Below, piece by piece: positions 1 through 8,640 of a DNA stretch of 34,081 nucleotides. The stretch covers positions 1 to 34,081 of the forward strand of contig JAFRPB010000195.1 in NCBI GenBank assembly GCA_017429345.1, given 5' to 3'. The stretch comes from Clostridia bacterium. GTDB lineage: Bacteria > Bacillota > Clostridia > Oscillospirales > Acutalibacteraceae. Numbering within the stretch: position 1 is the stretch's first letter; the number at the start of each line of letters is the position of its first letter. The position numbers and the translations under genes were made by a program. The notes beneath the pieces are model-generated. The model made no database searches and had not been told where the DNA came from. It saw nothing but the letters and a program-made list of their open reading frames with translations.

Positions 1-34
1 ACGACATTCAACGAAAAATAACGTTGAATGTCGT
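1..34. repeat. perfect 13-bp inverted repeat at the window edge
   Basis: Arms ACGACATTCAACG (1-13) and CGTTGAATGTCGT (22-34) are exact reverse complements around an 8-base A-rich loop. No T run follows on either strand, so it is not an obvious intrinsic terminator. It may be the end of a small palindromic repeat or a site belonging to sequence left of the window; it is cut by the edge, so its full extent is unknown. Confidence 0.6.
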
Positions 35-225
35 CGGGACGGGACGCCATTTTATGCCGCCCGCCCACCACGATCTTCAAAACGGTGCGGGTCGCCGGTG
101 GCGACCTCTGCAGAAAGCAGAAGCACCGACCGAGGCGGGAGCCGAGACCAGAGGTCTGCCGTGCTACCGGCGGGTATGCCCAACGCCGTGATAAATCAGA
201 ATTTAACTGCTGACGCTGTAGCGCC

Positions 226-260
226 AGGAGCCGGGAGCCAAGAGCCGGGAGCCGGAAGCC
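226..260. repeat. five tandem heptamers (RRRAGCC type)
   Basis: Five consecutive 7-base units read AGGAGCC, GGGAGCC, AAGAGCC, GGGAGCC and GGAAGCC. All end in AGCC and vary only in the first three purines. The tract lies just downstream of the MFS gene stop, in non-coding DNA. A second heptamer tract with a different unit is at 31565-31592. Role unknown. Confidence 0.75.
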
Positions 261-276
261 GATCCTGCCGCCCAGC

Positions 277-1737
277 TCAGTCCCATTCGCAGCCGGTCAC
301 GGTATCGAGATCGGTCCCCTTCGTCTCATGCGTCTTCATCAGCACGAGCAAAAGACCGACCAAAATCCCCGGCGCGGAGATGCAGAGGATCACGGTGCTG
401 ATCACGGAATTGCCGAGCGCGCCGAGCGTCGGCAGCAGGATCGCCATGCCCACCACGGTGCCGATCGCCTGGATCACGTAGGCGGAAGAGGTGACGGACG
501 AGCGCAGGTTGGTCGGCGCGGATTCGGACATCATCATCACGTTGATATCCCCCACGGACCAGAAGCTGCCCACGCACGCGCCGGTCATGAAGCCCACGAA
601 ATACGGGTTCCACGCGAAACGCGCGCCGAAAGTGAACGCAAGAAGCGTCGTCAGCGTCAGGGCGGACATCATCGCCGCGGCGCTCTTGCGCCCGAGCTTA
701 TCCGAAACGAAGCCGACGATGAACTGAAATACCGCGCTGCCGACCGCGAACAGGAACAGCGCCTGCGTCACTTCGCCGCCGCCGGAGCTGACCGCGTTCA
801 GCGCGTCGTCGATGTTCCGGGCCCCGCCCGAGGAAACGAGATGCCCCGCGTAGCCGTAGGAGAGCATCGGCTGATAGTTCATCGTGATAATAAAGCCCAG
901 ATTGTGGAACGCCATCAGGATATACAGCCAGCGGAGCTGCTTATGCCGCATGGCGAATTTCAGCGCGGCGAAAAAGCCGCCCTGCGCGTTCTGCACGTCT
1001 TTGCGTTCCTTTTCCGCCCGCAGCTCCTCCTCGCTCATGTTCAGGTATTTCAGGCGGGAATCGATGAAGGCGTCCGTCTCGCGGGAGAGGATCAGCGCGA
1101 GGAACGACGTCACAAGCCCGATGATCGCGGGCACGAGAAAGACCGTGCGCCACTGCGACTGATCATGCATAAAAACGCGGCGCAGCAGCGGGATCAGCAT
1201 CACGCCCAGCGTGGCGACCGCGCGCACCAGCGAATAGATCTTTGCGCGGTGCTTCGCGGGCGCGGTCTCCATGATATACACCACCTGCATATCGTGCGGC
1301 ACGAAAAACGAGATCACGCAGTAGCCCATGATATACAGCGGGATATTGCCCGAAAGGAAGATCAGCGTCATGCCGAGCGCCATGCCGAAGGTGTTGACGA
1401 CCAGAAACAGCCGGCGGCCGTAGCGGTCCGACAGCGTTTTATAAAACAGGGATACGGCGATGCAGGGATAGGAGATCAGCTCCAGTGTTCCAAGTGTGGA
1501 AAGGGATTTGTCGCCGAATTTTGAAAACAGATCCCCCGCGATCTCGGTTTTCATCTGCGCGCAGATCTGCGAGGCGATCTCGTCCGTGATATACACAAGA
1601 CAGATGAGGAACACCATGTAAACGAGATACGTCCTGCGTTTGGGACGCGCCTTTTCTTTTTCCCACTTCGCGATCTCGCGCTGTTTTTTCAGCGCGGCCT
1701 TGCGCTGCTGTTCCGGCGTCGGGGTCTTCGCTGCCAT
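277..1737 (-). CDS. MFS transporter
   Basis: Major facilitator superfamily permease of 486 residues, a usual length for the family, with about 12 hydrophobic segments after a basic N-terminus rich in Lys, Arg and Glu. The signature loop between TM2 and TM3 is visible as LSDRYGRR, and the equivalent loop in the second half as VGFVSDKLGRK. The ATG at 1737 is preferred over an upstream GTG (1746) because AGAGGTGG sits five bases before it and overlaps the GTG. The substrate cannot be read from sequence. It is the last gene of a leftward run with a lipoprotein, a DUF4838 protein and a GH116 enzyme, which makes a sugar or glycoside plausible, but that is inference. The call as MFS is firm; the specificity is not. 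Confidence 0.9.
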   Translation of the reverse strand: MAAKTPTPEQQRKAALKKQREIAKWEKEKARPKRRTYLVYMVFLICLVYITDEIASQICAQMKTEIAGDLFSKFGDKSLSTLGTLELISYPCIAVSLFYKTLSDRYGRRLFLVVNTFGMALGMTLIFLSGNIPLYIMGYCVISFFVPHDMQVVYIMETAPAKHRAKIYSLVRAVATLGVMLIPLLRRVFMHDQSQWRTVFLVPAIIGLVTSFLALILSRETDAFIDSRLKYLNMSEEELRAEKERKDVQNAQGGFFAALKFAMRHKQLRWLYILMAFHNLGFIITMNYQPMLSYGYAGHLVSSGGARNIDDALNAVSSGGGEVTQALFLFAVGSAVFQFIVGFVSDKLGRKSAAAMMSALTLTTLLAFTFGARFAWNPYFVGFMTGACVGSFWSVGDINVMMMSESAPTNLRSSVTSSAYVIQAIGTVVGMAILLPTLGALGNSVISTVILCISAPGILVGLLLVLMKTHETKGTDLDTVTGCEWD

Positions 1738-1784
1738 ACGGTCCACCTCTGTTCAAATTTATTGTCGGATAAAAATTGTTATGA

Positions 1785-1826
1785 ATACAGGCCTTGATCG
1801 GCAAGGCGCGGCGTTACGGCCTGTAT
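1785..1826 (-). terminator. possible terminator after the lipoprotein gene
   Basis: Nine-base arms ATACAGGCC (1785-1793) and GGCCTGTAT (1818-1826) are perfect reverse complements, one overlapping the stop of the lipoprotein gene. On the minus strand the hairpin is followed some ten bases later by ATTTTT. The 24-base loop is long for an intrinsic terminator, so the call is tentative. Confidence 0.4.
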
Positions 1827-3511
1827 ATTTTTCCCGCAGCTTTTCCGTCAAACTCGCCGCCGTTCGGCTGCATATAATTCACTTCCGCCTCAACGGGGCT
1901 GTCGGTGCGCACGATATACTCGAGCACGTATTCCGCCGTCTCGCCGGGCTGCACGAGCTGCTTCCCGCCCTGCTTCGTCAGCTCCGTCTCTACCAGCAGG
2001 AGACTGACGCCGTCCTGCATGACCCAAAGATGCGGTTTGCCGTCCGCCATGCCGCTTTTCCAGACGGGGATCGACAGAAGCTCGAATACGCTGTTTGCAT
2101 CCGTCGCTTTGTTGGTGTATTCCAGATGCAGAAGCATATGCTTCTCGCCGTCTTTTTCGGTGAACTCCGCGTCTTTGAGCTTCACGTGCCCCGCGGCGGT
2201 CAGATCGTCCGGCGAGAAGTCGCCCTCCTCGGGCAGTTCCTTCGTCCACGCGGGATCCGTCACCGGGGTCAGCCATTCTGCGTTCTTGACCTTGCAGGGC
2301 ATGTCTGCGGGATCGAACGTGACCTCTTTGACGCAGTTTCGGGCGATCTCGACCATCAGCGGGTCGTCCTCGGCGTAGAAGTTCAGGTTGTATTCATAGA
2401 TCGGCAGGGTGATCCGCAGGGTGATCGCGCCGCCCTGCCAGTCGCAGAGAAATTCCTCCGCCGCTCTGACGGTATAGCCGTTGCGGATCATGCATCTGCG
2501 GTTGTTGGAATACTCGTTGTCGTAGATGTAGTTCGCCATGTCGATCAGCACTTCGGGATTGGTGCCGTCGTACCCGGCGTCTTTTTCGTAGGATTCATAT
2601 TCCCACGTCTTGGTGAGCTCTTCGCCGTCCTGCGAGGCGGTCAGATGAAAATACTCGTAGGCCTGCCACACCCGGTCTTTCTTCTCGTCCGTATTCTTCA
2701 CGTCGTAGATGACGCGGACCGCCTCCTTGCCGTCGTGCCGGAAGAACTCCGCGCCGACGACGGTCAGCTCGTAGCTCTGAATATCGTACTGCGGATAATT
2801 GCCCATGCTCAGTCTGACCGGCTCGAACACGACGCCCTCCGCCTCGAGTACGGAGTTGTCTTCGTTCTCAAGGTCCTCCGCCTTCGCCGCGGCGCCGTCG
2901 AAGGAAAGACTGTTTCGGAAATTCCACGCGAACTCATCCGACGTTCCGGGATAATACGCCTCGTTGCCGTACACGCCGACGATATATATTAAGCTGCGGT
3001 TGTTTCCCTCGTCTAAAATGACGTATTCCAGCAGATACTCCGCGTTTTTGAAGACGCCGTCCGCGTCCGAAAGATCTTCATCGCCGCGGGCGAACACCGG
3101 GTTGCCGTTGTATCGTGCGATCTCCCTGCCGTTCTCCTTGTCGCCGACCTCGGTCACCTCATACTCCGCGGCGTGCTCCGGGAAGTATTTCTGCAGAAAG
3201 CCTTCGGGGTCCGTCCCGTCGTAATCCCCCGGCTCGCATTCCGTGACCTCAACGGTAAAGCCGAAGAATCTGCCGTCCTCGTCGGTGATCCCGTAGGCCT
3301 CGCCGTCCGCCCCGGCGCGGGGCGTAAAGTCGATCCCGGCCATGGTGTTCGGATATTTCCACGACAGGTTCATAAAACTGCCGTCGATATAGGAGACCCC
3401 GTCCGGCTCCGTCGTTTCCTGCGAGGCGGGCTTTTTCCCGCCGCAGCCGCAGGCGAAGAGCAGCAATACCGCGGCGCACACAAGCGCCGTCGTTCTGATG
3501 AATTTTCTCAT
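1814..3511 (-). CDS. lipoprotein with DUF5067-like beta-sandwich domains
   Basis: Secreted lipoprotein of 565 residues, anchored to the outer face of the membrane. The start at 3511 has AAGGAG upstream and opens directly into a lipoprotein signal (MRKFIRTTAL then a hydrophobic core and LLFACGCGG), with Cys21 the likely lipidated residue; an open frame extends further upstream but has no signal-like sequence. After a Gly/Lys/Ser linker there is an N-terminal alpha/beta region (about 35-210), then a segment resembling Clostridial DUF5067 domains (about 230-400, with AVRVIYDVKNTDEKKD) and a second similar one (about 440-555, with MLLHLEYTNKATD). Such domains are found on surface proteins and have no known enzymatic role. 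It follows the DUF4838 gene by 28 bases and precedes the MFS gene, so it may be a binding or sensing component. Domain assignment is from pattern only. Confidence 0.75.
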   Translation of the reverse strand: MRKFIRTTALVCAAVLLLFACGCGGKKPASQETTEPDGVSYIDGSFMNLSWKYPNTMAGIDFTPRAGADGEAYGITDEDGRFFGFTVEVTECEPGDYDGTDPEGFLQKYFPEHAAEYEVTEVGDKENGREIARYNGNPVFARGDEDLSDADGVFKNAEYLLEYVILDEGNNRSLIYIVGVYGNEAYYPGTSDEFAWNFRNSLSFDGAAAKAEDLENEDNSVLEAEGVVFEPVRLSMGNYPQYDIQSYELTVVGAEFFRHDGKEAVRVIYDVKNTDEKKDRVWQAYEYFHLTASQDGEELTKTWEYESYEKDAGYDGTNPEVLIDMANYIYDNEYSNNRRCMIRNGYTVRAAEEFLCDWQGGAITLRITLPIYEYNLNFYAEDDPLMVEIARNCVKEVTFDPADMPCKVKNAEWLTPVTDPAWTKELPEEGDFSPDDLTAAGHVKLKDAEFTEKDGEKHMLLHLEYTNKATDANSVFELLSIPVWKSGMADGKPHLWVMQDGVSLLLVETELTKQGGKQLVQPGETAEYVLEYIVRTDSPVEAEVNYMQPNGGEFDGKAAGKIYRP

Positions 3512-3539
3512 AATACTTCTCCTTGTCTTGCGTATGATC

Positions 3540-5318
3540 TTACCGGACCGCGTAGAGCAGATCCAGCACGGCTTTGACCAGACGGTACGCTTTGAAATAC
3601 AGGTATTGGAACAGGGAATTGCGGAAGGCTTCCTTTTCGCCGACTTCCGCCCAGCGCGTCGTCTTTTCATTGATGTCGTCGGTGAGCTTCTGTTTTTCCG
3701 CCTTGTAACCCACGGGCGAAGCGAATTCCGACGCGCGGTTCTTCATTTTCCAGTAGCGCCAGCAGAGCTCGGAAGCGCGCACGTTGGCGTTTTCTTCGCC
3801 CTGCGTCGCGTCCTTTGCCTTCTGCCACAATTCGTCGCAGCGGGCGATCCCGTTCCGGTCGAGGGAGAGGATATTGCTCTGGAATTCGTAGATGCCCAGA
3901 TGCTTTTTGCCGGCGCGCTCGGTGACGATATCGAGAAATTCCGCGAGGTATTCCCCGCCCGCGCCGTAATATGCGTTCAGAAAAGCGTCCCGTTCGCTTT
4001 CAAGATCCGTATACGGGTCGAGCATGAGCCTGCCGATCAGATACGACCTCAGCTCGCCGAATTCCGTTTCGGCCTGCATGGTATAATTGCCCTCTTCGTA
4101 GACGCCCCGGACGTTGTTCTCCGCGAAGATCTGCATATTCCGCTGCAGGGTGCCGAAATCGGGGAAAATGCCGACGAAGGCGCTGTAATCTGTGCAGTAA
4201 TCCCAGATATACAGGCGGCGGCAGATCGCCGACCAGCCCGCAAGGTCCTTCATGAATTCCGCGTTCGTTTTGCAGGTCGGGTCGTCGAAGGGATGCGAAA
4301 AACAGCACTCGATCGTGCACAGGCGCACGATGACGTTATCCTCGGGCGCGATCCCCTGCGGCGGGGTCCTCGTGTATCTGTAGGCGAAGGTGTCGATCGC
4401 CACGTTGTCGTACCCGGCTTCTTTCACCGCGCGCGCGATCTCGTTGACAAACGTCAGCATCGTGCCCGCGTGGGACCCGTACTGCCGGTCGATCCTGCGG
4501 CATTCGCTGCAGGTGCAGAAGGCGATATTGTCCGCCTGCGTGAGCGAGACGATCTGCAGCGGGAGCGACGGGTCGTGCTTTTCTCTGAGCAGATCGAAGA
4601 CCTCTTCCTTGACGATCCGGAGCACTTCCGGGTTGGAAAGACAGAGCTGCTGATCCGTTCTTTTGCCGAGATAATAAGCGAAATATTCCGGGTGGCTCTC
4701 GAAGTATTTCCCTTTGCTGCAGAACTGATTCGTAAGCGAATGGCCGAAGGAGGAGATATAGTCCACCGTCCCGCCGAATTCCGCCGGGATCGTTCTGTAC
4801 TGCCCGCCGTTCAGGCCGTTGAACAGGGAGTATTCGGTATTCCGCGGGCTGAGCCAGTCGGTATCCGTATATTCAAAAGTCGGCGTCCAGACGTATTTCT
4901 CGCCCGTCGGAACGACGACCTCGCTTTTTTCGCATTTCGTCAGCGCCGAGGTATAGCAGCGCACGCCCGCGTACCTCTCAAGGAACGCGTAAACGCCCCG
5001 CACGGCCATGGCGAGGTCGGAGCCGGTAACGGAAACCGCGCCGCCGGTCTCTTCGATCACAAAACCGTTTCCGACGGCGGGGTCGACGCCGAGATATACT
5101 TCGCCGTCCCCGGGTCCGCCCTGCGTGACGGCGGGCTCTGCGCCGCATACGTTCCCGATATAATAAGCGAGTTTTTCCGCCGCCGGCAGAAGGCTCTCTT
5201 CGCCCGCGACGACCGTGGATCCTGCGTCGATCATAACGTCTCCCTTCGCGTATGCCGCCGGGACGAGCGCTCCCGCGAGCATCAGCAGGGCAAGGAGCAC
5301 CGCAACCGTCTTTTTCAC
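3540..5318 (-). CDS. secreted DUF4838 protein (glycosidase-like)
   Basis: Exported protein of 592 residues with a clear Sec signal (MKKTVAVLLALLMLAGALVP, cleavage near AYA). Residues about 30-135 resemble the alpha/beta domain found before glycosidase barrels (as in GH67 and GH20), with repeated VYLG and LAMAVRGVYAFLERYAGVRCY signatures. Residues about 145-450 match the DUF4838 pattern, including FCTCSECRRID (Cys268, 270, 273). DUF4838 proteins sit in polysaccharide-utilisation loci and are presumed TIM-barrel glycosidases; no reaction can be assigned. The start is GTG, with AAGGGA nine bases upstream. A promoter and a palindrome (5339-5358) precede it. It is followed at 28 bases by the lipoprotein gene, so the two are probably cotranscribed. 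Confidence 0.85.
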   Translation of the reverse strand: MKKTVAVLLALLMLAGALVPAAYAKGDVMIDAGSTVVAGEESLLPAAEKLAYYIGNVCGAEPAVTQGGPGDGEVYLGVDPAVGNGFVIEETGGAVSVTGSDLAMAVRGVYAFLERYAGVRCYTSALTKCEKSEVVVPTGEKYVWTPTFEYTDTDWLSPRNTEYSLFNGLNGGQYRTIPAEFGGTVDYISSFGHSLTNQFCSKGKYFESHPEYFAYYLGKRTDQQLCLSNPEVLRIVKEEVFDLLREKHDPSLPLQIVSLTQADNIAFCTCSECRRIDRQYGSHAGTMLTFVNEIARAVKEAGYDNVAIDTFAYRYTRTPPQGIAPEDNVIVRLCTIECCFSHPFDDPTCKTNAEFMKDLAGWSAICRRLYIWDYCTDYSAFVGIFPDFGTLQRNMQIFAENNVRGVYEEGNYTMQAETEFGELRSYLIGRLMLDPYTDLESERDAFLNAYYGAGGEYLAEFLDIVTERAGKKHLGIYEFQSNILSLDRNGIARCDELWQKAKDATQGEENANVRASELCWRYWKMKNRASEFASPVGYKAEKQKLTDDINEKTTRWAEVGEKEAFRNSLFQYLYFKAYRLVKAVLDLLYAVR

Positions 5319-5338
5319 ACAAACACTTCCCTTTATCT

Positions 5339-5392
5339 TGTCATATCACGGTATGACAGAATAATTATACAACAATTCATTTCCGGGGTAAA
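5339..5392 (-). promoter_or_regulatory. promoter and operator-like palindrome before the DUF4838 gene
   Basis: Reading leftward, TTTACC (5387-5392) and TATAAT (5364-5369) are separated by 17 bases. Immediately downstream of the -10 box, TGTCATA and TATGACA form a 7-bp inverted repeat with a 6-base centre (5339-5358), covering roughly +5 to +25. A repressor bound there would block transcription start. The XRE regulator gene lies just upstream, but a link is not shown by the sequence. Confidence 0.55.
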
Positions 5393-5425
5393 TAAAGGAA
5401 CTTTTTGCGATGTTGCGGGAAGCGT

Positions 5426-5881
5426 TTATTCCTCCTCTTCGTCTTCGGGCAGTTCCTTTTTGCCCGTCAGGGCGCTGAATGCGGAGCCGATCAGATTGCC
5501 CACCAGCGTTTCGACTTTTTCGCCCTTCAGCAGTGCGAGGGCTTCTTTTTTTGTCTGGCTGTCCGCAGCCCGATACAGCTGCACAAGCTTTTTTTCGGCG
5601 GCGGTTACCTTCATGGAAGAGGTATTCGCCCCTGCCGGCGGTTTGGAAGCGCCGGAAGAGGAAGTGCCTTTCGCCGCGTCAAGCAGCGACTTCTGCGTCA
5701 CGCCCGTGGCCTTTGCGACCTGTTTCAGCTGTTCCGTCGTCAGCTCCTTTTCGCCGCGTTCCGCACGGCCGATATCGGATGCGGAACAGTTTTTCACCTT
5801 GCGCGCAAGCTGCTCCTGCGTCAGCCCTGCGTCCGTTCTGGCGGTTTTGATCAGTCTGCCGACCTTTTTCGCGTTTGCCAT
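5426..5881 (-). CDS. XRE-family DNA-binding regulator
   Basis: Protein of 151 residues. Residues 5-66 form a helix-turn-helix of the Cro/C1 type (GRLIKTARTDAGLTQEQLA, then SASDIGRAERGEKELT and LKQVAKATGV). A Ser/Ala/Pro linker (about 70-90) leads to a helical C-terminal region with a run of Lys and an acidic tail, ELPEDEEEE. Such C-terminal regions often mediate oligomerisation. The ATG at 5881 has a strong AGGAG seven bases upstream. It lies between the GH116 gene and the DUF4838 gene on the same strand, making it the likely local regulator. A 12-bp palindrome lies 32 bases upstream of its start and could be its own operator. Its ligand is unknown. Confidence 0.85.
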   Translation of the reverse strand: MANAKKVGRLIKTARTDAGLTQEQLARKVKNCSASDIGRAERGEKELTTEQLKQVAKATGVTQKSLLDAAKGTSSSGASKPPAGANTSSMKVTAAEKKLVQLYRAADSQTKKEALALLKGEKVETLVGNLIGSAFSALTGKKELPEDEEEE

Positions 5882-5913
5882 GGGAAGCTCTCCTTTTTTA
5901 TGTTATTTATGAT

Positions 5914-5925
5914 AATACATGTATT
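5914..5925. promoter_or_regulatory. 12-bp perfect palindrome upstream of the XRE gene
   Basis: AATACATGTATT is self-complementary and lies between the GH116 stop (5967) and the XRE start (5881). A leftward -10-like TATTAT overlaps it. Position and symmetry fit an autoregulatory operator for the XRE protein, but no second copy was seen. Confidence 0.45.
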
Positions 5926-5966
5926 GGTGTTTCGGTGTTCAGGTGAAACGGTCGCCCTGTGCGGTC

Positions 5967-8441
5967 TCACCCGTCCGTTTCCCCGGTCAGGACGGTCCAG
6001 CCGTCCAGACTTCCCTCGGCGACGCGTACGGATATATCGCCGTTTCTGACCTCGACCGTCGCCAGCACGCCGGGGAAGCACAGCGGCAGCGTGATATTCT
6101 CCGCGATCGGCCGAAGCCGGAGGATCCTCCGGGCAAAGTCGATCCGAAGCCCCAGCGCCGCGGTCAGCGTGGTCCAGCTGGACATGGGCCGCGAGTAATG
6201 ATGCCCGCACTCCCAGTGATCCCACAGCGCGCCGAACCGCGCCTGATTGTCGCGGATGGCAGTGACGAGGGCGTCCGCGTCGGCGCGGAGCCCCACGCTC
6301 ATGCAGAGCGCGGCCATAGCGTAGCCGATGCCTGTCCAGACCCCTTCCGCCTGACAGTTTTTATGGGAATACAGCGTGGTGCGCCTTCCCTCGGGATAAG
6401 AGGCGTTGACGAGGCCCCCGTCCGGGGTGAAGTTGCGCTCGAGGATGTAGCGCAGAACGTCCCTGACCCGATCGTCGGGCAGATTGCCGCCGATCCCCGC
6501 CGCGCGCAGGAACCATTCGCCGTCGAGCTGGTCGGTCATCAGGGTCTCGTCGCAGGCGTCGTCCGAGCGCCACAGGTCGTAATATTCGCCGTTCCACAGG
6601 CACTTTTCCAGCGACGCGAGGCCTTTCTTAAGAAGATCTCTCCACGCTTCGGCGCGCGCGGCGTCGCCCGTTTCGTCGGCGATGCGGGCGGCGGCGTTCA
6701 GCGCAGCGAGCCAAAGAACAGAGATATAGACCGGCGTGCCCGAGAAATTCCACGCGTCGTAGGTGTTCCGCTTCGTCTCTTTATCCGGCAGACCGTCGCC
6801 GTCGCTGTCGAGGGCGGCGATGGAATCCATCGCGCGGATCACGTGCGGCCACATTTCTTTCAGATACTCCGCGTCGCCGGTGTAAAGGTAGTCGCGCAGC
6901 GCCATCAGCACGAACTGATTGTTCATGTCCACGCGGTCGAAGCCGTTATCCACGTGATCGAGATCCGGCGTGAAGAAGTGATGCACGCGACCGTCCTCCC
7001 GCTGAAAGGCGGCGCCCATGCGCATCTGCCCGAGCTGCAGCTCCGGGAACAGCGCGAGAAGCCCGAACGAGGCGTGATAGGTGATGTCCGTGGTGTGGAA
7101 GCCGCAGAAGCCCTGCCCTTCCCACAGACCGAACTTGCCGTCCTTCAAGTACCAGGAGCATTTGACGAGGGTGCTCAGATGTCCGCTCCAGCAGTCCGGA
7201 TATACCCCGGGCAGGTCCGTATCATAGAGCAGCCGCGAGAAGGCGGCGGCTTTGTCGAAGACCTCCGGGCGGTGATCCCGCAGAAAGGCGTTCGCCTCCC
7301 GGGCGCCGCGGAACAGGTTTTCATAATAATGTCCGAGCCGCCGTCCGTCCTTCGAGAAGTGGTTCGGGAAATACCACGTCAGGATAAAGCGCACGGTCTT
7401 TTTCTCGCCCGGAGCGAGCTTCACCGTGCCGCAGAGGGCGGCGGAGCCGAATTCCTTATAGTTCAGACGGTCCTGCGTGCTCATGCTCCTGAGGAACGCC
7501 GCCCGGTCCTCCCTCGTTTCGGGGAACGCGGGCCGCGCCTCGCGGATGCGCCGCAGAACAGACGCGGCGAAGGGATATTCCGCATACGCGCCGAAGAGCT
7601 CTGCGAGCTCCCCGTCGGACAGCGCGTCCGTATTTTCGGGGACTTCGGGCGGCGGCGATCCTGCCTCGCTGTCGGGCAGGCGGCCCGTCTCGCGGAAGCC
7701 GAAGAGGATGGATTCCTGACTGACGCCGAACGCACCGTCGTCATAGATATATTCCCGGATAAAGTTGCGGTATTCTCCCGCGACAAAACTCTTTTCACCG
7801 TCGCCGCCGATGCTGAAGCACACCTCGCCGCAGTCCGGCGCGTCGGTCTTTTTCGCGGGATGCATCGTGACGGCGATATTGTCTGGATTCCGGGAAAGCG
7901 TGTTCCTGCAGTCGCCTTCATTGCAGAACTCCGGCACAAGGGCGCCGAGCAGGCTCGCCGTCAGCGGTTCGGACGCCGTATTCTCGATCTCGAGATCCAT
8001 ATAAAATCCGGGCGTGGCGGATTCGTCCGTCCGGTGCGGCACAAACGGCGCGACCGCCCGTCCCGTGACCTTGCAGGGCAGGGCAGCATCCTCGTATCCG
8101 AGCTCGCATACGGGGAACCGCCCGTCGAAACGGATGCGCTCGACCGGTTTGTTCCACGGGAATACGCGGTAAGTGAAATCGTCCGGCTCGCATCGCATGC
8201 CGAGCTTGCGCACGACGGGCCGACGTCCCGCCCGTTCGGTCCGCACCCAGAACGACAGCGCGCCCGTATGGATCTCGCCGTCGTACGCCTTTCGTTCCCA
8301 GCAGACCTCGGTCATTCTGGGCGGATTTGCGATCTGCCAGAAGTGGAATTCGCCGTCGGGCTGAAGCTCGACGCTCCCCGCGCCGATGCCGCCCAGCGGG
8401 ATCCCGCTTTTTGCGGGCGCGTTCATGATGATCTTTGCCAT
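5967..8441 (-). CDS. GH116-family glycosidase (GBA2-like beta-glucosidase)
   Basis: Protein of 824 residues without a signal peptide, so probably cytoplasmic, acting on imported beta-glucosides or related glycosides. The N-terminus has the GBA2_N hallmark GIPLGGIGAGSVELQPDGEF (13-32) and a beta-sandwich to about 350. The C-terminal half is the (alpha/alpha)6 catalytic domain (about 400-800). GLWEGQGF places Glu441 where GH116 enzymes carry the nucleophile, and TYDAW with GTPVYISVLWLAAL places Asp562 where the acid/base is expected; residue roles are from memory of the TxGH116 and human GBA2 work. Length is typical. The ATG at 8441 has AAGGAG upstream and a TTGAAA-17-TATTCT promoter. It heads the leftward glycan cluster. 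The exact substrate (glucoside, xyloside or N-acetylglucosaminide) cannot be told. Confidence 0.88.
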   Translation of the reverse strand: MAKIIMNAPAKSGIPLGGIGAGSVELQPDGEFHFWQIANPPRMTEVCWERKAYDGEIHTGALSFWVRTERAGRRPVVRKLGMRCEPDDFTYRVFPWNKPVERIRFDGRFPVCELGYEDAALPCKVTGRAVAPFVPHRTDESATPGFYMDLEIENTASEPLTASLLGALVPEFCNEGDCRNTLSRNPDNIAVTMHPAKKTDAPDCGEVCFSIGGDGEKSFVAGEYRNFIREYIYDDGAFGVSQESILFGFRETGRLPDSEAGSPPPEVPENTDALSDGELAELFGAYAEYPFAASVLRRIREARPAFPETREDRAAFLRSMSTQDRLNYKEFGSAALCGTVKLAPGEKKTVRFILTWYFPNHFSKDGRRLGHYYENLFRGAREANAFLRDHRPEVFDKAAAFSRLLYDTDLPGVYPDCWSGHLSTLVKCSWYLKDGKFGLWEGQGFCGFHTTDITYHASFGLLALFPELQLGQMRMGAAFQREDGRVHHFFTPDLDHVDNGFDRVDMNNQFVLMALRDYLYTGDAEYLKEMWPHVIRAMDSIAALDSDGDGLPDKETKRNTYDAWNFSGTPVYISVLWLAALNAAARIADETGDAARAEAWRDLLKKGLASLEKCLWNGEYYDLWRSDDACDETLMTDQLDGEWFLRAAGIGGNLPDDRVRDVLRYILERNFTPDGGLVNASYPEGRRTTLYSHKNCQAEGVWTGIGYAMAALCMSVGLRADADALVTAIRDNQARFGALWDHWECGHHYSRPMSSWTTLTAALGLRIDFARRILRLRPIAENITLPLCFPGVLATVEVRNGDISVRVAEGSLDGWTVLTGETDG

Positions 8442-8497
8442 GGATTCTCTCTCCTTCTGCCGGCGTCCGGACGATCTTCTGTCTCTTTCTTAAAAAA

Positions 8498-8526
8498 AGA
8501 ATAACATAAAACCCGCCGTTTTTCAA
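8498..8526 (-). promoter_or_regulatory. promoter of the GH116 gene
   Basis: On the minus strand TTGAAA (8521-8526) and TATTCT (8498-8503) are separated by 17 bases, 57 bases before the GH116 start. It is divergent from the rightward promoter at 8562-8590. Confidence 0.55.
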
Positions 8527-8561
8527 CAGGAAAACGCGGGAACGGGAAGCGTTCTTTATGC

Positions 8562-8590
8562 TTGATTTTTATTCCCGTTTCGTGTATGAT
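8562..8590 (+). promoter_or_regulatory. promoter of the secreted protein/clostripain operon
   Basis: TTGATT (8562-8567) and TATGAT (8585-8590) are separated by exactly 17 bases and lie 50 bases before the ATG at 8641, which has an AAAGGAAAGG ribosome binding site. Confidence 0.6.
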
Positions 8591-8640
8591 GAATAAAGTG
8601 GAAATAATATATCCGAAATAACCGGAAAGGAAAGGTCATT

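Larger units (their letters stand above)
1..276. other. gene-free left edge
   Basis: Apart from the inverted repeat at 1-34 and the heptamer tract at 226-260 I see no supported gene here. The short open frames lack ribosome binding sites and recognisable protein features. Confidence 0.6.

Noticed and set aside
328-1524. 398-residue plus-strand open frame
   Set aside because: It is antisense to the MFS gene, His/Arg-rich and low in hydrophobic order; a GC-rich shadow.
3498-5912. 804-residue plus-strand open frame
   Set aside because: It spans two minus-strand genes and a promoter and has no protein-like features.
5919-8504. 861-residue plus-strand open frame
   Set aside because: It is the antisense shadow of the GH116 gene, which has the family motifs and an RBS.
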